Shown here: positions 33,780-46,299 of the stretch, piece after piece
Layout: each line of letters begins with the position of its first letter
Numbering within the stretch: the first letter of the stretch is position 1
From: Mya arenaria
Lineage: Eukaryota > Mollusca > Bivalvia > Myida > Myidae
Length of the DNA stretch: 64,000 bases
Reading direction: 5' to 3'
Assembly: GCF_026914265.1 (NCBI RefSeq)
Contig: NC_069124.1
Coordinates: forward strand, 30,123,423-30,187,422
Program-made: the position numbers and the translations under genes
Notes under the pieces: generated by a model
What the model saw: the letters and a program-made list of their open reading frames with translations, nothing else
Told to the model about the DNA's origin: nothing
Database searches by the model: none

Positions 33780-34805
33780 GCTCTTTCATAAAAGAGGCAC
33801 ATTAGTAAATACATAAACCATATGAATGGCACTTCTGGAGCATACGTCACCTACTGTGACAGTTCTCGTTTGTACTATTTTATATGCCTGATGCATTTTT
33901 ATCAAGTGCAATAACAAGGACTGAAAACATTTCCCCGGTCCAAACTTCATTGTCGATTAGAACGAATTGCTAAACAGATAACAGAAAAATCTTGACTTAG
34001 TCTGTGAAGTGACCAAAGCTTCTCCGTGATAAGGTCAAAATGTGAACTTTGAATACGTCGCTTTTTAATGCATTGAGTATACCTATATATAACTGATAGT
34101 TTTATATAGTGGGATATTGTGACACCTCATCATAGCAAAAATAGTGAATGCAACATTTAGGATAGTGTCAGCCTCAAATCACCTATGCACGATCTGAACC
34201 AGTACGGTGAAGAAAATCAATGCAAATAATAATAATAATAATAATAATAAATTAAATATCAAATTCATGTATCGTATTGGTAGAATACAAAGAATTGCAT
34301 CAACAGCTCAATGATTGAAATGGTCAAATAAAGACAATTCAATTAACCAAAGAAATGAATGCACAACCAGGTGTCAAATTACTCAACGTCACATGAAGCA
34401 AACCATTTTTATGTACTCGTGAAAAGGGGTGACAAGTGCATTGTCAGCCAAACCATCACTATGTGGTTTGGCTAAAGAATGGCTAACCCCTTTAAGCCAA
34501 TAGTGCAGACCGTATCAGTCAAGCAAAATGATGTCACTACTAGTCTGATAAGGCCATCCATTTTAGTCCATCCAATGCATACACGTACATTGTATGTAGT
34601 GACAAACAGTCTTTTTCAACCTTGACCTACTCACGAGCTAATCAAAGCCGGATCATGCTCGGCTATTTACGGAAAATGAACATATTCTCATTGCCGGAGA
34701 TGACCGAGTTATTTCAATAACACTAGGTATTAACCTGGTATACCGAACTTTGTACCCTCAGTCTGACAGGTACATTACACTCATGTTCACACCGACGGCA
34801 GTAAG
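33780..34805. other. Upstream flank of gene 3
   Basis: 34430-34740 is homologous to the gene-2 upstream flank (14120-16090) and to 17640-17930: GGGGTGACAAGTGCA, CAGTCAAGCAAAATGATG, GCCGGAGATGACCGAGTTAT. A short AAT microsatellite lies near 34230. No TATA box is evident before the ATG at 34806. Confidence 0.6.
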
Positions 34806-37800
34806 ATGTCCGTGTCATTTTTTATTCAGTCTGTTGTTGCAAAAATCATAGGACTTTTCTTTGCATGTTTGATTAGCTTTTCAATATTTGTACAGTTTGT
34901 AAAAGGACCGATTAAATTCATCAAACTGAATGTGTTGAAGTTAAAAAAACGGAATGTGATGCCACCCTGCTTGAATGATCCAAGTCTTGGAAACCATGAC
35001 TTTGTCCATCTTGAGGTATGTTTAATGCATTAAATTAGACTAGTATTTCAAGAGAAAGAATATGAATAGATAATATTATTTCATTGTCAACAAGTAATAT
35101 GATAAAATGTATTATATTATATGATCTGAGTATATTATCTATTATGTGTGTAAGTCTACAACAGGTGAGTTCAGGTAACTTATACTCCGCTCTTAAGTTT
35201 TGGGGGAGAATACTCAAATCATGCTCTGACCATTCTCATTCGTCAGAGGTTTGGTAATGATAAATCAATTTTAAAGATGTTTTGGTATTTTTGTTTGGAA
35301 ACTTGCATCTCAAAGTAGGAAATATAACTTGGTGACTTTGAAAACAATTTCAAAAGTTGTCTAAGACCTTTCTTCTAGGCATTAATCCCTCAAACAAAAC
35401 TACTATCCATTTATTTTAAGGATTGACAATGATCAGCTGTTAGAACCTCTGTATTTTATTTATCATTCAGTTCCCTAAATTGTCACAGTCTGACATGACT
35501 TAGCAGCATGCAACAAGTTATGAGGCTAAAGCGATAATCTTTTACCTGTGACAATGATGTTCGATGTAAACAATTTCTAAACACCTGTTCAACAGTTCAA
35601 TAAAACTACATTTTAGCGACAATTAAGTTCAATATGTGCAAGAAATAACAATATGACAGACATCCATGTACACATAGCGTTAGATATCTGAAGAACTCGA
35701 TGCATTTCATAGTCAATATCTATTTGATCATTTAATTTGTTATTTTCTTCACTTTCGATTCACTTGTCTTCCTTATCTTCACTATCAGTTTACTTATAAT
35801 ATTGCACATTATCCATATGTTTTTTTGCGCAAAATGGTCATCAACAATAATATCATGTTAAATAAGTAGGCTGTTCATATCAACATAAATCCCACTCTGG
35901 TAAGTTGCGATTCCTTCCCATTTGGTTCTGTTTTAAAGGGTGTACGACATCCTTATGACGACCTTCACGACATTCGGAGCTCCTCGGCCATTTTTTTTCG
36001 AAAACAACCTAAGATGTATGCCGGTACATCAGTTGAAGTAGTTCGTAATTTTTTGAATTATATCATTAATTAAATGTATTGTTTTAGAGTTGTATTTATT
36101 GATCTAAGTTTGAATTGATTGCCAGTGGAGTGATTTATTGCAAACATCATTAAGATACCCACCAGTAAAGTCAAAAAGTTTAACTGCTAAATAAAATTAC
36201 TACGCGATCTACTTGAGCGGAATTAAACGTGCCACCTTTTGAGTATGTAAACCGTCCAAATACATCCGAGGTTGTTTTCGATAAAAATGGCCGAGGAGTT
36301 CCGATTGCCTTCACGATGGGCATAGACAATGTATGTATACCACGTGATAAATAACGTCATAAAGGCTACGTCGGAAGGCAACATTTTGCTTAAAATGAAC
36401 CCTTAAATCAAAGATAACTTTTCTTTAACAACACCATTTTAATAAAACGAAAGGCATTCTATGCCACTTAAAAAGCCACGAATTTGTTTTATTACCGAAA
36501 TTTGATAAAGTCAGTAGTTTCATCAAACAATTACACAAACCTTTTCCCAAAATAATGTTTTGACAGTGCTCCGTCAGACAGCCGTATTGTGAAAGGGTTT
36601 GTCGAAGTGTTTTTAGAAACTCACCGAAGGCAGGGCTCCTTATAAGGCATAGACTGCGCTATGTTTCATTTAAAATGGTGAAGAAATAGTAGTTATCTTT
36701 GTTTAAAGTGTTTTTATGCCCCCGAAGGTGGGCATATTAAAATCGCACCGTCCGTTCGTCCGTCCATCCGTCCGTGTGTCCGGCTCAATAACTCGTGTAT
36801 GGGCTGTAACTTTCCCTTGTATGGACAGATTTTAAAATAACTTGCAACATGTGTTTCACATACAAAGACGACGTGTCGCGTGCAAGACCCGTGTCCCTAC
36901 CTCTAAGGTCAAGGTCACACTTAGGTGTTTATTCACAATGGACTGCTGCAGTTATAAGGACATAGAGTATAGGTTGTCAAGTCCGGGCTGTAACTTTCTC
37001 TTGTATGGACAGATTTTAAAATAACTTGCCACGTGTGTTTGACATACCAAGACGACGTCTCGCGTGCAAGACCCTTGTCCCTCCCTCTAAGGTCAAGGTC
37101 ACACTTTGTGTTTTTCACAATGGAATGCTGCATATATAAGGACATAGAGCATAGGTTGTCGTGTCCGGGATGTAACTTTCTCTTGTATGGACAGATTTTA
37201 AAATGATTCCCACATGCATTCCACATACCAAGACGACGTGTCGCGTGCAAGACCCGTGTCCCTACCTCTAAGGTCACACTTTGTGTTATTCATAATGGAA
37301 TGCTGCATATAAAAGGACATAGAGTATAGGTTGTCGTGTTCGGGCTATTACTTTCTCTTGTTTCAAATCAAATTTTGTCTTCCGACGTAGTATTTATGAC
37401 GTAATTCATCACGTGGTATATACACACACTGATAGTGGAGTGTTTTGAATAAAATATTCAAATTCCGAATCACAGTTGTATGCCAGATTATAGGAAGGTT
37501 TGTTTTGTTTATCACAAATTTAAAGAAGAGTAGGCGATATTCTTCTGACAGAGCATAATTGACATAACGCCGAACAACCTTTATATGAATATCAATGGTG
37601 TTTTTGCTTTTTAAGGGCAATATTTGGCCTAAAGATGGGCCCATTTCCAATTTGCTCTATATTTTGCAGGATATTCGGCTCCACTATGTTGCTAGCGGCG
37701 ATGAGGGGAAGCCTTTGATGTTGTTCCTGCATGGTTTTCCCGAGTTTTGGTACTCATGGAGGTTCCAGATCAGAGAATTCAGAAAGGATTACAGGTAGCC

Positions 37801-40800
37801 TTTTTTAGCAGTGATTACCAATTAATCAATCAATTAAAAATTATGATACTGCAATATTCTTATTATTTTTTTTTAAAAATCAACAAAACACAACCGTTTG
37901 TAAGCATCCCGAAAAACACTTTCAGCTTATCTGATTTTCGAAAAAAAAGTTAAATAGTGTTGATGTCGTTAGCAGCGACCTTAGCCGTGATAGTGAAATA
38001 CATGTACCTTAAGATATTCATAAAACAATTGTTTAACATGTTGCAAGAGACAACGTGAACATGTGAAGCTAGGTCAATAACTCTGGTTTTGACAATTGTT
38101 AAGGCATGCCCCTTCTTAGACTAATAAAGAAGACAAAATATGTATTGGAGTTCGCTCTGTGGTGCTCTTTCTACAATATGTGAGACACCTAGTTACAGCA
38201 GTGTTGAGTTGCAAGCTTTGTACATTGCAGAGTGGTGGCTGTAGATATGAGGGGATATGGAGATTCGGACAAGCCAAAAGGAAAAGATAATTATACAGTC
38301 CAGAAGCTTGCTGGCGATATTAAGCAGCTTATTCCAGCACTAGGTAAATATTCTTTTTGTCGAACCCGTTTGGTTCCATGTATGTGAGTGCGCCCGTCCG
38401 TTCGTTCGAACTGAATTTGTTCGGGCGGTGTCTTGACCAATGCGACCGATAGGAATTTCCAAATAAAATCAAAAAGGTTCCAACATGATGAGGCGGCGTG
38501 TCGCACACAAGACCCAGGTCTGTACCTCAAAGGTCAAGGTAATTTATAGGATGTAAAATAAATACCATTAAGGTTCACCATGCTTAGGCGTAGTGTCGTA
38601 GGTCCTATGTATTGTTCAACTCCATTATTTCGTAATGCAATTCCATGGAAGAGCATTATGTCTGCATCAACGGATCTTTCAACTGACTCGACATGTCGCC
38701 ATTTGGCGTCTATACTATACAATCTAAATACACTCACTGTATGTCGGATACAAAGTTATTTTAATTAAGTAAGCCCTTAACTAAATGTGGGTACTTTAGC
38801 TGTTATTTTCCGTTGTTGTTTATTTGTTGTTGTTGTTGTTGTGTGTAGCAATGTCAATAAAGTTCTATTGCTTTAAAAGTTGTTAAGTGATGCTCCTTTT
38901 CAACGAGTATTGGTGATGCGTGTGTTGAATCTAGTGTTGAAAGCTCATGTGGAGAAGGTCAAGGTCATTGTTACCAGCAATAGAAAAAGTGTTTCCGCCC
39001 AATTTACTTTAGTTGAGATCGAATCAGGATGAAACTAGGTTTGTAGAAAACTCAAGTGGACACATACCTTGGAATTTCCTTTGGGGTATGTGGGTAAAGG
39101 TCATTGTTATTAACAATGGTTTCCGCTAAATAACTTAAGTTGGGAATGCCATTTAGTGATAACAAAGTTATTTTAATTAAGTAAGCCCTTAACTAAATGT
39201 GGGTACTTTAGCTGTTATTTTCCGTTGTTGTTTATTTGTTGTTGTTGTTGTGTGTAGCAATGTCAATAAAGTTCTATTGCTTTAAAAGTTGTTAAGTGAT
39301 GCTCCTTTTCAACGAGTATTGGTGATGCGTGTGTTGAATCTAGTGTTGAAAGCTCATGTGGAGAAGGTCAAGGTCATTGTTACCAGCAATAGAAAAAGTG
39401 TTTCCGCCCAATTTACTTTAGTTGAGATCGAAGCAGGATGAAACTAGGTTTGTAGAAAACTCAAGTGGACACATACCTTGGAATTTCCTTTGGGGTATGT
39501 GGGTAAAGGTCATTGTTATTAACAATGGTTTCCGCTAAATAACTTAAGTTGGGAATGCCATTTAGTGATAACACTAAGCATGTACATGTAGTACTGTAAG
39601 CCTATGTAGAGACCTAACATGGGATTGCATTTAGGGTTTGTGGGGACATGGTCAATGACAGGTTTTTGATGTGGAAAAATCATGTGTAACAGGCTGATGT
39701 AAAGATGAACCATATGTGCTCATCGGGTAAATGAGATCAAGATTGATTATGCCAAAAATAGAAAATGGTTATACGAAGTTTATTTCAACTGATTTTTGGA
39801 ATACAATAGTCTTGTATTTGGGGACGCAAAATTTATATTTGTAAATATTCTTATAACTTGCCACTGGTTTCGTCGCATTGCTTCATTTCAAGTTTACTTT
39901 TGAATGCATTAGACTATGTCTGTTTTAGAAGTGGTGAGAATCAAAACCATATACATGTAAAAATATTTTATAAGAAAATGGCTTACACGTATATTTGAGA
40001 TCTACTGAGCACAAAACTGTCTATATTTGATTAAAAAGATATTTATAGCATTCAGAAAATAAAAAGGGCCCTGGCCACAATTCTTGTAAGCAAATGCTTT
40101 ATATATATAATAATTTTGTCTCATAAGGTTACGAAAAATGTTTCCTGGTTGCCCATGACTGGGGCGGGATTGTGGCGTGGAATTTCGCGTCAAACTACCC
40201 AGAGCTGGTGGAGAAACTCGTCGTTTGCAACTGTCCCCACCCTGCCATCTTCGCTAAGTACATGCGCTCAAACTTCGCACAGTTTAAAAAGTCATGGTAA
40301 GTCGCTAATGTATGTTTTTTTATGAATCAAATAGAGATTGTTATGTAAACATGAATATGCAGTGATGTGTTGGGAAATGATGATAAATTTAAGTAGTTGG
40401 TTGGTATTAAGGATGCCATGTTCGATACATTTTTATTGTAATTAGATTTGAAAGGCAGCTAATATTATCAGGAATGTGTAAATTTTACACACGTTAGTTT
40501 CACTCCTAGGGGTGAGAGTAGCGGGGAAATGGCGAAAATAATTATGGAAGTGATATATGTTATTCTTGACCAGCAATTGACCCCAGTATATTTGGGTATT
40601 TGTAGGTCAAATGTCAAAGTCATGTTAAACAGTGTTTTGATTGCTTTGTTTACCCAATAATTTACGATTACTTGCAGTCAACTGTTCACAATAACGTTCG
40701 AACGGATAGACCTAGGGCCCATATAAACGTCACTGGTTAGTTGTTTTAACTAGTAGATGGCCAAAATTGGATTTTGTTTAAGGTCAAGGTCACGGGCTAT

Positions 40801-42581
40801 GTCTTTCAGTCAACTTCCCGCACAATAGCTCAAGAGCCAATTAATCTTGGATCAAATAACTTCACAGGTACGGTATACTCAACCAAAAATGACAACTATT
40901 GGTGTAGGCCAAAGACTATGGTCATGGTCGTTGTTAACACATTTCTTCCTAAACATATAAACGCAGTCTTGCAAATGTTTCTGACAAACGTTTTATTATG
41001 TATCTGATGACACTATTTCACATAATGTTTATCATGCAGGTACATGATGTTTTTCCAAATCCCTGTCTTACCTGAGTTTCTCCTTGGGATGAATGACTGT
41101 TCATCCTTTGAGGCACTGCTGGGAAAGTGGATGCCAAACAATAAACCATCATCGGACGATATTGACGCTTATAAATACACATTCTCCCCAAGAGGTAAGT
41201 TTTTATCAGCCATGTTATGGTTATCATAATTTTGAACAGATCATAGCTTTCTGAGAGAAAAAAAACTAGCCAATGTCAAAATTGGCAACATTTTATTTAT
41301 ATTTTATCATCTTGAGAAACATTCCCAAAATGTCTACATGTAAAACACAGCAAGATTCCAGTGATATAATTATTATTATTCTTTGAACGTTTGGATTACA
41401 TTCGTTGTACTGCGATAAGTATAATCTCCTTTTATTTTCTTTTTTCTTTTTCATAAAATAATAATTCTACAGGAAGCCGCCATTAATACAGTAATGGAAA
41501 TGATTTGTGTAAACACCCAAGCTAAACCGGTTTCATATTTAAGGCAACTGCACACATCGGTTACTTCTCTTTAACACAATCCTACACAGTTGTAAAAGGG
41601 AAGTCACTGAATACGAAAATGCAAATCGATTAAGCTTCAGCTTTTAATAAAGCACAACAAATACGTCTGATTGAATCGCTGTGAATATAACCTCTGTCAC
41701 TTCCGACTATCAACTGACCAAATAATTTGTTGTTGTCGAAAGAGCAATGCGCATAAGATGACATATCATATTGATAATACAGTTAATAATTTTTCAAAAA
41801 ACAATATATATATACATGTATAAAAAATCAATGCATTTGTGTACCAATCGAATGTTGAACATACCAGTATGTAAGTTCTGAAACTCGCATATCCTGTTTG
41901 TATCATTTTGATACAATGTCCTATAATGACATGAGGAGCACATGTGTTTGCTCAAAATTGAAGGAAATTGTCAAATCTTGTTTGTTTACAAGTGAAACAA
42001 ACGGTCAACCCAGCCAAGTTTGACGAAAATATGTAACAGTTCATGTTGCAGTATGATGTTTTAACTGTATGAGATATTTTATCATGACACGTATCTATCC
42101 TTCATCTGAAATAATGAACAAAAGTTATTAGCACATAGTTTTTATTATCCTCTCCTTTTATATTACGCAATTAGTAAATATAATAGATAATGATATCATT
42201 CCATTTTCACTGCTGTGATCAAATATGATGTTTTTGTATGTCGGTCGTATTGAATTTTATTTTACAAGATTTAAATAAAAAGAAAAAAATGACAGCAAAT
42301 ATATCTAAATATCACTTCTAATTTCAGAGTCAAGAACAGGTCCTATAAATTACTACCGTGCAGCGTTGAGCAATGAGGTCCAGTACAAAAAAAAGATCAG
42401 TGCCCCAACGCTAGTTATATGGGGTGACCCAGATAAGGCTTTGGATACGGAGATGGCTGAGTTGAGCGGGGAATATGTAAAAAATATGAAGGTCAAGGTC
42501 ATAAAAAACAGCAGCCATTTTGTAATCACAGATAGGCCTAAGGAGACCAATGCAGCTATAAGACAATTCATTGAGAACTAA
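34806..42581 (+). CDS. EPHX4-like: Epoxide hydrolase gene 3 (EPHX3/EPHX4-like), complete, 341 aa
   Basis: Coding exons are 34806-35015, 37670-37794, 38231-38343, 40128-40296, 41040-41194 and 42328-42581, with splice phases identical to gene 2. Exon 1 has a hydrophobic anchor (residues about 9-36) then LNVLKLKKRNVMPPCLNDPS. HGFP is at 91-94, nucleophile Asp160 in AHDWGG, cap tyrosines about 207 and 267, acid Asp293 in WGDPDKAL and His321 in NSSHF. Exon 5 has one extra residue (EALLGKW) compared with genes 1 and 2. Exon 2 differs from that of gene 2 at only two of 125 bases. Intron 1 contains an inverted-repeat element and tandem repeats instead of the minisatellite; intron 3 carries a 412-bp tandem duplication. 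A possible poly(A) signal AATAAA is at 42686. All features suggest a working enzyme. Confidence 0.9.
35971..36307. mobile_element. 337-bp inverted-repeat element with 9-bp target duplication
   Basis: It starts CATTCGGAGCTCCTCGGCCA and ends TGGCCGAGGAGTTCCGATTG; the arms extend through TCGAAAACAACC and its complement. Identical 9-bp direct repeats CCTTCACGA lie at 35962-35970 and 36308-36316. A 9-bp duplication is typical of Mutator-like elements. It lies in intron 1 of gene 3; a related short copy is at 16206-16314. Confidence 0.9.
36716..37355. repeat. GTCCGT-type repeat, about 3.5 tandem units of ~180 bp
   Basis: It begins with the hairpin GCCCCCGAAGGTGGGC and a GTCCGTCC run. Units GGGCTGTAACTTTC..TTGTATGGACAGATTTTA recur near 36805, 36985, 37167 and 37346, each containing CGTGCAAGACCC and (in most units) AAGGTCAAGGTCAC. 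It is a long member of the family scattered through the array; intron 1 of gene 3. Confidence 0.85.
38751..39573. repeat. Recent 412-bp tandem duplication (intron 3 of gene 3)
   Basis: The sequence from CAAAGTTATTTTAATTAAGT at 38751 restarts at 39163 and is nearly identical up to TTTAGTGATAACA. Visible differences are one missing GTT in the GTTGTT run and AATCAGG versus AAGCAGG. Genes 1 and 2 lack it. Confidence 0.92.
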
Positions 42582-45500
42582 AATGAATACGCGGAATATA
42601 TACAATTTTCATTGTATTAATATTTAGGAAAGGGACTCTTTCATGGTTAGGTCAGACACTTATTACAACTTTTGTTTGAAATGTGAATAAAATCCTTGGT
42701 TCAATGAGTAAACATCAAGCGCTCAAAAATTGTTAATAATTTCTTAAACATGTCACAGAAAATGCTTTTTGTCTGTATTTACAAAACACTGTTCAATTGA
42801 GTATCAGCTAATTGCTAGAATTATGTTATTTGTTCATAAAAAAGTTTTAACCATGGTGAGTGAGTCCATTTAAAAAGGTTGTGTGTTAATATTTGCTCTT
42901 GTCTGCTCGTCCTTCTAGAAATGTTATGGCACGCTGCTTATATACCCTTTGAACTAGACTTCTGATTTGTTGCGGAATATCTATCGGTTCAGTATACATG
43001 GTGAGGAATCACGTGCCTTCACGTGTCTTCAAGGGTTATACCAAAATTTCAGCGTTGCATTGTTTTACAAAATATCGTCAAATTGAAATTTTGGCCAACG
43101 ATTGCGTTATTTAAATACAGACAAACCTAAAATATTTTCACCCGTGTTGACCCATCGAGAACTCCTTGAAGTCACTTGATTCCTCATCCTGGAATAGGAA
43201 GGTAGACAGCCTGTGGTTTCCTTGGTATGACAAGAACAATGACCACTCCTTTAAAACTGAGGCATGTGTAACATTTAAGATTTGACCTAAGCTAATACAA
43301 TTTTTAGCGCACTATTCAGCATTGCAAAATGTTAACCTGGGCAAAAGGAGTTACGGTTTCGGACTTGGTAAAAAATTATGGCTTTTGGTTGTTTCTGTTA
43401 TAAAAATTGAATTTACTAGGCAAATAATGTCAAATGGGGGGAGGATGGGAGGGGGGGGGGGGGTCCTTAGCTGTGTCGTATGGGCATATTTCTAGTTTTT
43501 AGGGCTATATTTTAATGAACATTTATTTTAGATTAGAAATTATAGAAAATACAAATAATATAATAAAATTAAAATTAAATCACAATCAGGTCACATATGC
43601 AGAGTATTTCTTTGGTATGAATAACAATTTGTGCCCAATTTGCACAACAAATCACAGCACCTTGTAAACTATGTTGACTACATATTTTTTTTTTTCTAAT
43701 CTGAAATGAATGTTTATGAATTTACACCCATAGTGCTTAAAGAGTCAGTTGCTTTGTTATGGTTGTGAATAGCTTAGATTATATTTAACATTGGGCCGAT
43801 TGTTTACATCGTTGTTAACTTTTAAAGGTGAACTTTTGTATGACATGCTTGTATTTAAAATGGAACAAGCATACATATAAAACAGTTGTATCATAAAGTG
43901 TAAGAAGTACTGCAGAGCAGAAACGTGTCCATGAAACTTCCACAGTAGTTACGAGTTGAAAATTGACAACACTCACTTCAATCCCGTTGTTAAATTTTAC
44001 AAAGTTAGAAAAAAATCGGCCAAATAATGTCAGCATATATGTAAATGATGTAACCAGATTTAAATTTGATTGTTATGTTTTTAGCGTTTATATTTAATTT
44101 CAAATTACTTGTTTATGTTAAGGATAATGTTAGGAAATAGATGTATGTTTGGTATGCTTTCACTTTTTTTACCCAGTGGTTTATTTTGGTGTCCATTTAA
44201 GTAGTTAAGGTTTTGTATGCAAGCCTTTATTCATTTTGTCAGTGTCACCTGTATGCCAGAGGGTATCAGACAATCGGGTTTTATAACTCTTGGTTAAAAA
44301 TAATCAAGTCCCTTTTTGGAAAGTAAAACAACCTTCTACAAGTATTACAAATCATCTCAATAAGAACCTATGCATTTAATTTTAAAATCGTTGGAGATTG
44401 TTTCAGTCATACTATGTATATACATGTACTATTTTTCATTAATTTTAAAGTAAATAATTACCATTGTTTAAAATTCAGCAATTTTTTATATACACTCGGA
44501 CGTAATGTCCTTTGAGAGCTGCTTTTATAATACAAAAATTATATACAAAGTATATATTCATATGGACTTTTCCTATCATCATTCACATCCAACCTTCTGG
44601 GAAAAGAACGAAAACGCATTTTACATACAGCATTAATATTAAAATTCTTTCACAATAATTACTTGGTGCAAAATGTTTGAGAATGCACACAAAAATGTAT
44701 TTTCACAGTACATATTTGATGCAAAATGTCTGAGAAACCACGAGAAACTGAATTTTTAGTTATAGCATATATTTCATATATAATGTATGTAAAGAATTTA
44801 CAAGAATGTGAGGGAAACCACACGAGACACAATGACATTCCTTATACACGCTGCTGCACCTTCACTGTGAAAACAAATGAGACTGCTTATGATTGTAAAA
44901 GCTTATTTATATTTTACTACAATGGTTTAACTGTAATGTTTATGAGTGTATTGTTAAAAAGACAACAATTTACATATACGCATGATTCGGCAGTTCCTTT
45001 ATTTATTTTACTAGTCATGTAGTCGCTAGTTAAGTCACATTGTTTAATATTTAGAAATAAAATTATCTTGCATTTTCTTGCTATTTATATTCATTTCATT
45101 ATTTTGCATATAACTAAAGAGCCCATCTTGTGCCCCCAGACACACTTTCACAATGACCAGTTATTATGGTATGGGATTGTCCACTCATCACATGTTTATT
45201 GTTTTTGTTTTTTTCTACTCTTTTTACACCACTCCTGCATATTTTCTTATGAAGTGCAGGAGCAAGGACTGGTTTTGACAAAAAAATCTAAGACAAGAAT
45301 TGTTTTTCACGATCAATCGATTAGAATAATTAGTAAGCCAAAGAGATAACCGAGAATATTTGCAGAGTCGATTGCATGGTTTTACCTTCTGTGAAACCGG
45401 GTCCAGATTTTATACATATTAAATCTGCCACCATACTTATAGATAACTGATGATGTTATACACTGATATCATGTGAACACAATTACAAGAGTTGTGAATG

Positions 45501-45735
45501 AAACCAGTAAGAACATTGTTACTCTCAATTCGATCATCTTCACAAGCTATGAACCAGTACGAACAAATTATGGCGAAAAAAGACAAAATTAATGACAATT
45601 TCTGTATTCATATATAAATTTAGCTTGCTATTTTTGTAACAACAGAAAACATGGTGGTTGATGTCGGAAAACGATGATGAAAATAAGATATCGAATTGCT
45701 CCTTTTGAACATTAAGCATAATCTAATAAATATTT
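42582..45735. other. 3' flank of gene 3, no further gene seen
   Basis: It is homologous in patches to the DNA after genes 1 and 2 (for example 44620-44900 with 11840-12100). It contains a poly-G run near 43450. No conserved frame. Confidence 0.55.
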
Positions 45736-45739
45736 CATA

Positions 45740-46290
45740 CACGTGTAAAAGGATGACCAGTACGTGTAATGCCACCGTTTGGCTAAAGCAAAATAAAATT
45801 AATTTTCTGAACGTGAATGGAACAGTTCTAGCAAGCCACAATCGTCACAACTCGACCAGCTCCGGCAAGCTTCGAGATATACAATTAGGTTGGATAATGG
45901 CCGAGGTGTTCCGATTGAGCAACCCATACACGGGCTTATTTACATAATGTCTTTTTGATAGGTGATCCCGCATCGGAACCAACCAAAAGTGTAACCCATA
46001 TCAGTCATGCAACTGATGTCACAAGTTCCAGCTTTTATACATCAAATATTATAAACTGTGACCGCCCGTCTAATAAGGCCATCAAATGGATACAATAGTG
46101 ACACATCCAATGGTCAAACATTTCATACTTGTATATTTGGACTATCATTGATTCAAATGAACTTAGCTTAATGTGCTCGCAATCAGTTAAACAAAGCACA
46201 TCCACATTACAAATCTGCAACGGTGACCGCACAAAGTAAAACAGACAGACCAAACGTTTCCATTTGGGTTTATGTTGGGGCACAGCATAG
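45740..46290. other. Orphan copy of the epoxide-hydrolase upstream flank; array boundary
   Basis: AAAGGATGACCAGTACG, CCGTTTGGCTAAAGCAAAA, GTCATGCAACTGATGTCAC and TCTAATAAGGCCATCAAATG correspond to the upstream flanks of genes 2 and 3. No exon 1 or later exon follows. One end of the TCGGAACTCCTCGGCC element family lies at about 45890-45920. Confidence 0.5.
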
Positions 46291-46299
46291 GCTTTGGCA

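Noticed and set aside
36842..37277. Frames within the GTCCGT-type tandem repeat
   Set aside because: They follow the ~180-bp repeat and recur as repeat, not as protein.
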